Shown in pieces: positions 1-4,546 of a stretch of 5,480 bases of DNA (positions are counted from its first letter, which is position 1; every line of letters starts with the position of its first letter). The notes below the pieces were generated by a model, which searched no databases, was not told the DNA's origin, and saw only the letters and a program-made list of their open reading frames with translations. The stretch is from NCBI GenBank assembly GCA_009785765.1, contig WQVP01000029.1, positions 1 through 5,480 on the forward strand, read 5' to 3'. This DNA is from Alphaproteobacteria bacterium (GTDB lineage: Bacteria > Pseudomonadota > Alphaproteobacteria > Rs-D84). The position numbers and the translations under genes were made by a program.

Positions 1-255
1 ATTTTACCGGGCGAGGCCGCTATATGGGCAACGTTCCGTGATAAAGCCGACAGATGCGGCGCAGACCGAATTGCCGAACGTCGCCGTGAAATGTGGGGTG
101 CGTTTATGATGCAACAGGCAAGCGGATTGGGCGGACAGCAAGACCTTGGCGGACTTATGCAACAGGTTAGTGGCATGATGGGTCAAGGCGCCGGGGGCGG
201 AGCGCCCGGACTTATGCAGCTTGCGCCCGGGATACTTGGCGGACTGATGAATTAA
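1..255 (+). CDS. C-terminal part of unrecognised protein, Gly/Met/Gln-rich tail (5' partial)
   Basis: An open frame runs from the first base of the window to TAA at 253-255, giving 84 residues of a protein whose start lies outside. The first ~35 residues are charged (the stretch DKADRCGADRIAERRREMW looks helical). The remainder is low in charge and rich in Gly, Met, Gln and Leu, with loosely repeated GLM-Q/GLMN steps (GGLMQQ, PGLMQL, GGLMN). Such a tail could be a flexible or self-associating segment, but I do not recognise the family and assign no function. It is the only clear plus-strand gene besides tadA. Its stop lies 14 bp before the first heptamer array. No T-tract terminator is visible on the plus strand after it. 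The frame is convincing because it is open to the window edge and no better frame overlaps it. Confidence 0.6.
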   Translation: MLPGEAAIWATFRDKADRCGADRIAERRREMWGAFMMQQASGLGGQQDLGGLMQQVSGMMGQGAGGGAPGLMQLAPGILGGLMN

Positions 256-269
256 AAAACCGGCGACAA

Positions 270-301
270 TAGGCACTAGGCACTGGGCATTAGGAATTAG
301 G
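270..301. repeat. Heptamer array A, left arm (AGGCACT family)
   Basis: Tandem 7-bp units AGGCACT, AGGCACT, GGGCATT, AGGAATT, AGGAATT run from 271 to 305. Bases 270-301 match the reverse complement of 368-399 at 28 of 32 positions by hand alignment, so the two arms can form a long imperfect stem around a 66-nt loop that holds two perfect 18-bp palindromes. Confidence 0.9.
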
Positions 302-309
302 AATTGCGC

Positions 310-327
310 TGTCTACTATAGTAGACA
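310..327. repeat. Perfect 18-bp palindrome TGTCTACTATAGTAGACA
   Basis: The two 9-bp halves are exact reverse complements. It has the same outline (TGTC, TATA centre, GACA) as the palindromes at 342-359 and 2984-3001. It could be a terminator stem, a dimeric-regulator operator or a repeated structural module. No T tract follows it on the plus strand. On the minus strand it lies just past the T tract of the neighbouring terminator. Confidence 0.8.
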
Positions 328-330
328 AGT

Positions 331-359
331 AAAAAATAAGCTGTCCATTATAATGGACA
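331..359 (-). terminator. Probable Rho-independent terminator of the M16 peptidase transcript
   Basis: The perfect palindrome TGTCCATTATAATGGACA (342-359), read on the minus strand, is followed by GCTTATTTTTTAC, a T-rich tract at 331-340. It lies about 30 bp past the peptidase stop at 390-392, the right place for that gene's terminator. The stem is A+T rich in the middle, so its strength is uncertain. Confidence 0.6.
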
Positions 360-367
360 ACCTATTA

Positions 368-399
368 CCTAGTGCCTAGTGCCCAGTGCCTAATGCCTA
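368..399. repeat. Heptamer array A, right arm (inverted)
   Basis: Units of AGTGCCT type (reverse complement of AGGCACT) run from about 364 to 399, inverted relative to 270-301. The arm extends into the peptidase gene: its stop TAG (390-392) and last two codons (Arg, His) are built from the repeat. Confidence 0.9.
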
Positions 400-1670
400 A
401 AAAGGGCTTGCCATTTTTCCAAAGGGATTTCGTGTTCAACGCCAAGGGTAATAATTGATGGTGCGTGCGCAAAAAGTTCCACCGCCGCCGCATTAACATC
501 ACAAAGTTGTACGGCATCAACCGCATTAATATTTTCCTGTATGTCGTCAAGTCCGCCGTACATAACGCTTCGGGATGCGAAGTAATCGCTGCGTCTGTAT
601 GATGTTTCAAGTCCCATAAGTAATGCACCGCGCGCCATTTCTTTGGCACGATTTAATTCGTCCATTGTTATTGGGTCTGTGCCCATCTTTATTGCATTTA
701 TTAATTTTGCGATTTCTTGTACGGTTTCGGAAAGTTTTGCTTTTTCTGTGCTGCCTTCAATCACGGTGATTGCGGTGTCGTCAAATGCGCTTGTCGCCAT
801 GCTGATGCCGTAAACAAGCCCACGTTTTTCACGAATTTCTTGGAAAAGACGGGATGAAAAACCAGACCCCAAAATCATGGTTAATATATGAAGCGGGCGG
901 AAATCATTGCGTTTAAGCGTTGGCCTGCCTGGCCAAATGATTTTAAAATATGTTTGCGAAAGGTCGCTTTTTTTTGTGTGGGAAAGCGCAGGCACATAAT
1001 GCGATACGTTGTTTGTGGGCGCATTTCCAGTGTCCCAGTTGCCAAGACATTGTTCAATTTCGTTTAATATTTTATCCGAATTTTCAATGTCGCCACCGGA
1101 AATTACGACTGTGGCACCGCCTGCGTTATAGTTTTTATGATAAAAATTCTTTATATCATCCCGTGTCATCGCCATAACAGAATCAATGGTTCCGCCAATA
1201 TCATGGCGAAGTCCGCCCCGAAAGATTTCTTCATGCATGCGGTTTTCAATAACAGCGCCGGGCCAGTCTTCGTATGATTTTAATTCTTGGATTATGACGG
1301 ATTTTTCACGTTCAAATTCATCTTCGGGGAATGATGGATTTTGCACAATGTCGGATATTATATCAATTGCCAAAGCCCGGTGAGCCCGTGGCACAGTCGC
1401 ATGATACGCCGTCATATTATGGGTTGTATATGCGTTTGACATTCCGCCAACATTTTCAATGGCAACGCCAATGTCCCGTGCGCTGCGGGTTTTTGTGCCT
1501 TTTAACGCCATGTGTTCAAGGAAGTGCGATATGCCGAATTCCCGTGGTGCCGATTCGTTCCGCGAGCCGGATTTTATATAAATACCGAACGTAAGCGATT
1601 CGCTGTATGGCAAGTGGTCAATAATGACCGGTATTCCGTTTGATAATTTATATATTTTTGGCTGTATCAT
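390..1670 (-). CDS. M16 family zinc metallopeptidase (processing-peptidase-like)
   Basis: The 426-residue protein has the M16 inverted zinc motif HxxEH as H49-F-L-E52-H53, with glutamate E129 as third ligand 76 residues after H53 in the FEREKSVIIQE segment. These are standard for active M16 peptidases of the mitochondrial-processing-peptidase / PqqL-like type. The C-terminal half carries the family's second-domain signature RLFQEIREKRGLVYGI, so the usual two-domain clamshell is complete at typical length (~420). No signal peptide is seen, which suggests a cytoplasmic enzyme; its substrate cannot be told. I choose ATG 1668-1670 (MIQPKIYKLSNG, aligning with family N-termini) because GGAG lies 7 nt upstream. 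An alternative ATG at 1698-1700 would share a base with the rsmD stop (TGATG) and adds 10 residues encoded partly by repeat. Probably co-transcribed with rsmD. The stop TAG falls inside array A. Confidence 0.92.
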   Translation of the reverse strand: MIQPKIYKLSNGIPVIIDHLPYSESLTFGIYIKSGSRNESAPREFGISHFLEHMALKGTKTRSARDIGVAIENVGGMSNAYTTHNMTAYHATVPRAHRALAIDIISDIVQNPSFPEDEFEREKSVIIQELKSYEDWPGAVIENRMHEEIFRGGLRHDIGGTIDSVMAMTRDDIKNFYHKNYNAGGATVVISGGDIENSDKILNEIEQCLGNWDTGNAPTNNVSHYVPALSHTKKSDLSQTYFKIIWPGRPTLKRNDFRPLHILTMILGSGFSSRLFQEIREKRGLVYGISMATSAFDDTAITVIEGSTEKAKLSETVQEIAKLINAIKMGTDPITMDELNRAKEMARGALLMGLETSYRRSDYFASRSVMYGGLDDIQENINAVDAVQLCDVNAAAVELFAHAPSIITLGVEHEIPLEKWQALFRH

Positions 1671-1677
1671 TGTTTCG

Positions 1678-1681
1678 CTCC
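1678..1681 (-). promoter_or_regulatory. Ribosome binding site GGAG of the M16 gene
   Basis: On the minus strand AGCGGAG precedes ATG 1668-1670 with 7 nt between GGAG and the start. This supports the shorter start over ATG 1698-1700, which lies in repeat sequence without a clear site. Confidence 0.55.
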
Positions 1682-1687
1682 GCTCAG

Positions 1688-1718
1688 AGGCACCAGGCAT
1701 CAGGCACTAGGCATTAGT
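1688..1718. repeat. Heptamer array B, left arm, over the rsmD stop and M16 upstream region
   Basis: Four units AGGCACC, AGGCATC, AGGCACT, AGGCATT. Bases 1688-1718 match the reverse complement of 1778-1808 at 27 of 31 positions. The unit belongs to the same family as array A, 1.3 kb away. Read on the minus strand it encodes the last rsmD residues LMPSA and its TGA stop. Confidence 0.9.
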
Positions 1719-2350
1719 TTTTCAAGAATTAAAAATTCAGTACGACCATAAATCTTATGTTTCAATATCTCAAACTCACTAGTGCCCAGTGCCTGATGCC
1801 CAGTGCCTTTTTCCATTTCCCATACTATAACACACCCGGCCGGTGCGTTGTTAATTACTTGTATCCCCAGCTCTGGCGAATCGTACGGCGGGTCTATGAA
1901 TATTAGGCTCGGTCTAGGTTCCCCTCCTATGGAGGGGTGCCCCGAAGGGGCGGGGTGGTCTTGTGACGAATTTGTAAAAGACCACCCCGGCGCGTTGCGC
2001 CACCCCTCCATAGGAGGGGAACTGGCATCGGCGCGGATTAAGGTATATTCAGATTCATCAAAGCCACGCAAATTTTCTTTGATTATTTTTATTGCCTCTG
2101 GGTCTTTGTCGGTAAATATAACATGTTTTGCGATGCCTCGTGATAGGCATTCAATCCCAAATGCGCCGGATCCTGCGAATGCGTCCCACACGATAATTTC
2201 TGATTTCTGATTTCTGATTTCTGATTTAATCGTATCAAGCATATTAAAGAGGGCAATACGTGCTTTGTTCTGCGTAGGTCTTGCATTTTGTGGAATTGCA
2301 AGCTTTTTCCCTTTGAATCTCCCTGATATAATTTGCAAATTTGTTTTCAT
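1700..2350 (-). CDS. rsmD: 16S rRNA (guanine(966)-N2)-methyltransferase RsmD with in-frame repeat-encoded insertions
   Basis: RsmD methylates N2 of G966 of 16S rRNA in the 30S subunit, using S-adenosylmethionine. The N-terminus (IISGRFKGKKL, then RPTQNKARIALFNML) is typical of the family. SAM motif I is DAFAGSGAFGIE (56-67), and the catalytic motif is FIDPPY (~150-155). The 216-residue length exceeds the usual ~185-200 because of repeat-derived segments: residues 42-52 (IKSEIRNQKSE) from array C, about 110-144 from a 103-bp palindrome, about 181-191 (GTGHQALGTSE) from array B, and the terminal LMPSA also from array B. All keep the frame and lie between conserved blocks, so the enzyme is probably still active. 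The ATG at 2348-2350 is 16 bp from the divergent tadA start. A TATAAT 8 nt upstream implies a leader of about 2 nt. The stop overlaps an alternative M16 start, suggesting one transcript. Confidence 0.93.
   Translation of the reverse strand: MKTNLQIISGRFKGKKLAIPQNARPTQNKARIALFNMLDTIKSEIRNQKSEIIVWDAFAGSGAFGIECLSRGIAKHVIFTDKDPEAIKIIKENLRGFDESEYTLIRADASSPPMEGWRNAPGWSFTNSSQDHPAPSGHPSIGGEPRPSLIFIDPPYDSPELGIQVINNAPAGCVIVWEMEKGTGHQALGTSEFEILKHKIYGRTEFLILEKLMPSA
1778..1808. repeat. Heptamer array B, right arm, inside rsmD
   Basis: AGTGCCC, AGTGCCT, GATGCCC, AGTGCCT units, inverted relative to 1688-1718 with a 59-bp spacer. It is in frame within rsmD and encodes residues ~181-191 between the conserved VWEMEK and FEILKHKIYGRTEF segments. 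The spacer between the arms is conserved-looking RsmD C-terminal coding sequence, not foreign DNA. Confidence 0.9.
1919..2021. repeat. 103-bp multi-hairpin palindromic element inserted in frame in rsmD
   Basis: The outer arms 1919-1939 and 2001-2021 are exact 21-bp reverse complements. Each arm is itself a small hairpin (CCCCTCC, 3 nt, GGAGGGG). Inside are a mini-hairpin CCCCGAAGGGG (1940-1950) on the left, GGCGC/GTT/GCGCC (1989-2001) on the right, and a central 12-bp stem CGGGGTGGTCTT (1951-1962) with AAGACCACCCCG (1978-1989) around a 15-nt loop. It encodes rsmD residues ~110-144 directly before the FIDPPY motif. It is open in a frame on both strands, and the two peptides resemble each other (both have PPMEG, GWS, DHP and HPSIGGE). 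In-gene palindromes of this size are known as Rickettsia palindromic elements; this one is similar in behaviour, not shown to be related. Confidence 0.9.
2196..2227. repeat. Heptamer array C, left arm (TTTCTGA), inside rsmD
   Basis: Four perfect TTTCTGA units plus a partial one. It is the exact 32-bp reverse complement of 2371-2402. On the minus strand it encodes rsmD residues 42-52 (IKSEIRNQKSE), between the conserved FNML block and SAM motif I. Confidence 0.95.
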
Positions 2351-2360
2351 TGTTTATAAT
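2332..2360 (+). promoter_or_regulatory. tadA promoter, TTTGCA-17-TATAAT, predicting a leaderless mRNA
   Basis: A perfect -10 TATAAT (2355-2360) lies 17 bp after TTTGCA (2332-2337). Exactly 6 nt separate the -10 from the ATG at 2367-2369, so the expected +1 is the A of the start codon. There is no room for a Shine-Dalgarno site. The -35 lies within the rsmD coding region. Confidence 0.65.
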
Positions 2361-2364
2361 TATA
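2359..2364 (-). promoter_or_regulatory. rsmD -10 element overlapping the tadA -10
   Basis: TATAATTATA (2355-2364) carries a TATAAT on each strand, and they share bases 2359-2360. On the minus strand TATAAT ends 8 nt before the rsmD ATG, predicting a leader of about 2 nt. The -35 region for this direction falls in array C (best match TTTCTG or TTCTGA, weak). Confidence 0.5.
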
Positions 2365-2366
2365 GC

Positions 2367-2852
2367 ATGAAAATCAGAAATCAGAAATCAGAAATCAGAA
2401 ATAATTTTATGTCGGCCGCCATGCGGCAAGCCATAAAAGCCCAGTCTCACGGAGACGTGCCCGTCGGCGCCATTATCGTCAAAGATGATAAAATTATTGC
2501 GTGCGGCGAAAATCGTGTGCAAAAAAACAAAGATATTACGGCGCATGCGGAAATCGTCGCAATTCGTGCGGCGGCAAAAAAAATGGGCACAAAGTTTTTG
2601 GACGGATGTGATATTTATATAACTCTGGAACCGTGTCCGATGTGCATTACCGCCATTTCGTACGCCCGAATTAACCGTGTTATATTTGCGGCGACGGATG
2701 CAAAGGGCGGGGCGATAACAGGCGGCGCCCGTGTGCTGGAAGATGCAAAGAACCTATGGAAACCGGCCGTCGCACAAGATGCGGAATACGCAGACGAATC
2801 GGCAATGTTGTTGAAAGATTTTTTTAAGAAACGCAGAATGGTGAAAGAGTGA
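2367..2852 (+). CDS. tadA: tRNA adenosine(34) deaminase TadA
   Basis: TadA converts A34 of tRNA-Arg(ACG) to inosine. The 161-residue protein (normal 150-170) has the zinc/catalytic motif H60-A61-E62 and the zinc cysteines C90 and C93 in LEPCPMC, preceded by GDVPVGAIIV and followed by ARINRVIFAATDAKGGA. This combination with TAHAE separates TadA from other cytidine/deoxycytidylate deaminases. I choose ATG 2367 over ATG 2409 because NNFMSAAMRQAIKA matches where family proteins begin (F-M-x-x-A), and because the promoter puts +1 on this ATG. An upstream in-frame extension to 2265 would lie inside rsmD and is rejected. The first residues (KIRNQKSEIRN) are encoded by array C and the last ones (MVKE) run into array D, so both ends are repeat-derived. 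It is divergent from rsmD and convergent with gpmI. Confidence 0.95.
   Translation: MKIRNQKSEIRNNFMSAAMRQAIKAQSHGDVPVGAIIVKDDKIIACGENRVQKNKDITAHAEIVAIRAAAKKMGTKFLDGCDIYITLEPCPMCITAISYARINRVIFAATDAKGGAITGGARVLEDAKNLWKPAVAQDAEYADESAMLLKDFFKKRRMVKE
2371..2402. repeat. Heptamer array C, right arm (AAATCAG), at the tadA N-terminus
   Basis: Four perfect AAATCAG units plus AAAT, exact inverted copy of 2196-2227 with a 143-bp spacer holding the rsmD 5' end and the divergent promoters. It encodes tadA residues 2-12. Confidence 0.95.
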
Positions 2853-2920
2853 AAGAGTGAAAGAGTGGAAGAGTGAAAAAATGAAAAAGCGAATAAGTGA
2901 AAAAGTGAATAGGTGAAAAA
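2841..2920. repeat. Octamer array D, left arm (GTGAAAGA), from the tadA stop outward
   Basis: Ten consecutive 8-bp units: three exact GTGAAAGA, then increasingly diverged forms (GTGGAAGA, GTGAAAAA, ATGAAAAA, GCGAATAA, GTGAATAG and others). It starts at the third codon from the end of tadA and supplies its TGA. It is the longest array here and the only one with an 8-bp period. It is inverted relative to 3015-3050. Confidence 0.9.
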
Positions 2921-2949
2921 GAGGTTGAATGTATCAACAACACTTATCA

Positions 2950-2965
2950 TTCTAGTATACTAGAA
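2950..2965. repeat. Perfect 16-bp palindrome TTCTAGTATACTAGAA
   Basis: Exact dyad between the tadA end and the bidirectional terminator. No T tract adjoins it, so a terminator role is unlikely. It pairs with the following terminator palindrome in the same order as the two palindromes inside array pair A. Confidence 0.8.
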
Positions 2966-2976
2966 CGGCAAACATA

Positions 2977-3008
2977 AAAAACTTGTCCATTATAAAGGAC
3001 AAGTTTTT
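2977..3008. terminator. Bidirectional Rho-independent terminator between tadA and gpmI
   Basis: A 12-bp stem (AAAAACTTGTCC with GGACAAGTTTTT) closes an 8-nt loop and ends in T runs on both strands, as expected between convergent genes. Its core TGTCCATTATAAAGGACA differs by one base from the palindrome at 342-359. Confidence 0.85.
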
Positions 3009-3014
3009 ATTTAT

Positions 3015-3050
3015 ACTCTTTCACTCTTTCACTCTTTCACTTTTTCACTT
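3015..3050. repeat. Octamer array D, right arm (TCTTTCAC), over the gpmI stop
   Basis: Four and a half units inverted relative to 2841-2920. On the minus strand it encodes the gpmI C-terminus SEKVKE and its TGA (3029-3031). Confidence 0.9.
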
Positions 3051-4528
3051 AATAACGATTCCCCCGTCATTTCGCTTGGTTTCTCAATTCCCAAAATATC
3101 CAACATTGTCGGCGCTATGTCGGCCAGTCCGCCCGAACCCCGAACCCCGAACCCCGAACCCCGATTTACAATAATAAACGGCACAGGATTTGTGGTGTGC
3201 GCTGTGCGTGCGGTATTATTTTCGGCGTCCCACATGTCTTCGGCATTGCCGTGGTCGCTGGTAATAATAATTGTTCCGCCGGCGTCAATGGCGGCCGGCA
3301 CCAATCGGGACAGGCACACGTCTAATGTTTCCAAAGCCTTTATTGTGGCGCCCATATCGCCCGTATGGCCGACCATATCGCCGTTTGCGTAATTTACAAT
3401 AATGACGTCAAAATCGTTTATCCGGGGGATAAGCGTATCAGTTATTTCAATTGCGCTCATTTCCGGCGCAAGGTCAAATGTTGCGACGGCGGGTGATGGG
3501 ATAAGAATCTTTTCCTCGCCCGGGTAATCAATCATGCGTTCGCCGTCAAAGAAATATGTTATGTGGTTGTATTTTTCTGTCTCGGCCAATCTTAATTGAG
3601 ATTTGCCGGCGGCGGCCAACACATCGCCCAAAGTGTTATCAATTTTAACGTCCGGCAAAAGAGCGGGGCAAACGTCGTTTAATTCACCGCCGTATTGGGA
3701 AAGACATAATACGTTATCCGTTATTCGTGATTCGTTATCCGTGAAGAGCCTCAATATTTGCCTTGCTCTGTCAGAGCGATAATTAAAAAACAATAATCCA
3801 TCATTACGGATTACGGATAACGGATAACGGGTAACGATGGTGGGTCGTATAAACTCATCCGTCTCGCCCCGTGCGTATGCATCACGCAAAGCTGTGTCAA
3901 TATCGGGCGCTGTGAATTCTGCACTTTCATGCGCAATTGCATTAAATGCCAATTCCGTCCTGTCCCAATTTTCGTTTCTGTCCATTGTATAATAGCGCCC
4001 GGAAATAGAGCCAAATGTCATGCCCGGGAACTCTTTGCGTATCATATTTATATATTTTTCGGCGCTTTGGGGTGGGGTGTCCCGGCCATCTGCAACAAAG
4101 TGCCAGACCATCGGTATGCCATTTTTTTGTAAAATTTTTGCCAAAAATATGGCGTGATTTAAATCGCTGTGTACCCGGCCGTCGGATGCCAATCCCAAAA
4201 TATGTGCCCGTCCGCCGGATGATTTTAAGTTTGCGATAAATTTTTGCAAAGCGGGGTTGTCTTCCATTGTTGGCTCTGCCAAAGCGAATCTTTGTATAAA
4301 CTGGTTGACTATGCGGCCTGCGCCTATGGCTATGTGGCCGACCTCGCTGTTGCCCATTGTGCCGGGTAATAATCCAACGGCGCCGCCGTCTGCGGCCAAT
4401 TGTGTGTGAGGATATTTTTCCAAAAGCGAATTGTAAAAGGGCGTGTTTGCACGCCAAAGCGCATTGTGTTCGGATGCGGGGGCAATACCAATACCGTCAA
4501 GTATGCAAAGTATAAGAGGTTTTTTCAT
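3029..4528 (-). CDS. gpmI: 2,3-bisphosphoglycerate-independent phosphoglycerate mutase
   Basis: GpmI interconverts 3- and 2-phosphoglycerate in glycolysis with two Mn2+ ions and a phosphoserine intermediate, in the cytoplasm. At 499 residues it is close to the usual ~510. Visible signatures are D11 in LCILDGIG, the phosphorylated serine S61 in GNSEVGH (59-65), the substrate loop DGRDTPPQSAEKYI, the conserved FFNYRSDRARQ, the metal-site NYANGDMVGHTG and TSDHGNAEDM, and HTTNPVPFI near the end, so all catalytic blocks are present. Three stretches are repeat-encoded: about 231-242 (RYPLSVIR region) and 262-273 (FTDNESRITDN) from array F, and 456-466 (RGSGFGVRGSGG, Gly/Arg) from array E. The last six residues come from array D. 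They fall between conserved blocks, so function is probably kept. ATG 4526-4528 is 6 nt from an extended -10, with no Shine-Dalgarno. Confidence 0.96.
   Translation of the reverse strand: MKKPLILCILDGIGIAPASEHNALWRANTPFYNSLLEKYPHTQLAADGGAVGLLPGTMGNSEVGHIAIGAGRIVNQFIQRFALAEPTMEDNPALQKFIANLKSSGGRAHILGLASDGRVHSDLNHAIFLAKILQKNGIPMVWHFVADGRDTPPQSAEKYINMIRKEFPGMTFGSISGRYYTMDRNENWDRTELAFNAIAHESAEFTAPDIDTALRDAYARGETDEFIRPTIVTRYPLSVIRNDGLLFFNYRSDRARQILRLFTDNESRITDNVLCLSQYGGELNDVCPALLPDVKIDNTLGDVLAAAGKSQLRLAETEKYNHITYFFDGERMIDYPGEEKILIPSPAVATFDLAPEMSAIEITDTLIPRINDFDVIIVNYANGDMVGHTGDMGATIKALETLDVCLSRLVPAAIDAGGTIIITSDHGNAEDMWDAENNTARTAHTTNPVPFIIVNRGSGFGVRGSGGLADIAPTMLDILGIEKPSEMTGESLLSEKVKE
3132..3164. 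repeat. Heptamer array E (CGAACCC), unpaired, inside gpmI
   Basis: Four perfect CGAACCC units plus flanking partial units. On the minus strand it encodes gpmI residues ~456-466 between VPFIIVN and LADIAPTMLDILG. No inverted partner was found within a few hundred bases, unlike all other arrays here. Confidence 0.9.
3712..3744. repeat. Heptamer array F, left arm (TTATCCG), inside gpmI
   Basis: Units TTATCCG, TTATTCG, TGATTCG, TTATCCG. It matches the reverse complement of 3804-3836 at 27 of 33 positions across a 59-bp spacer. It encodes gpmI residues ~262-273. Confidence 0.88.
3804..3836. repeat. Heptamer array F, right arm (TAACGGA), inside gpmI
   Basis: Units TTACGGA twice, TAACGGA, TAACGGG, inverted relative to 3712-3744. 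It encodes gpmI residues ~231-242. The spacer between the arms encodes the conserved FFNYRSDRARQILR segment. Confidence 0.88.
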
Positions 4529-4534
4529 GGTAAT

Positions 4535-4543
4535 ATTATATCA
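4535..4543 (-). promoter_or_regulatory. gpmI extended -10 promoter, predicting a leaderless mRNA
   Basis: On the minus strand TGATATAAT (extended -10, TGnTATAAT) is followed by exactly 6 nt and then the gpmI ATG (4526-4528). The expected +1 is therefore the A of ATG. The -35 position falls in array G, where only a weak TTAATT is seen; the extended -10 may compensate. Confidence 0.65.
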
Positions 4544-4546
4544 TAG

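Noticed and set aside
187..207. GC-rich dyad around GGGGGCGGAGCGCCC in the first gene as an element or terminator
   Set aside because: A short imperfect stem inside a Gly-rich coding tail with no T tract; codon composition explains it.
349..354. TATAAT inside the palindrome at 342-359 as a promoter -10
   Set aside because: No acceptable -35 lies 16-18 bp upstream (CAAGTA) and no plus-strand gene follows; the site fits a terminator stem better.
1671..1700. ATG 1698-1700 as the start of the M16 peptidase (translational coupling TGATG)
   Set aside because: The added residues are partly repeat-encoded and do not resemble family N-termini. ATG 1668-1670 has a GGAG site at good spacing. Coupling remains possible.
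1803..2210. A 135-residue plus-strand open frame opposite rsmD
   Set aside because: It is the antisense of rsmD, and its resemblance to an rsmD segment comes from the palindrome. The rsmD frame has all family motifs.
1700..2350. rsmD as a pseudogene because of the insertions
   Set aside because: The frame is intact and both SAM motif I and FIDPPY are preserved; all inserts are in phase.
2265..2366. A 34-residue N-terminal extension of tadA
   Set aside because: It overlaps rsmD coding sequence and the promoter, and the family N-terminus aligns with ATG 2367.
1700..3031. TGA recoded as tryptophan
   Set aside because: The conserved proteins use TGG for Trp, and the TGA codons fall where the rsmD, tadA and gpmI families normally end.
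3942..4457. A 171-residue minus-strand frame overlapping gpmI
   Set aside because: A shadow of gpmI in another frame, very rich in Arg and His with no recognisable motif, whereas gpmI is unmistakable.
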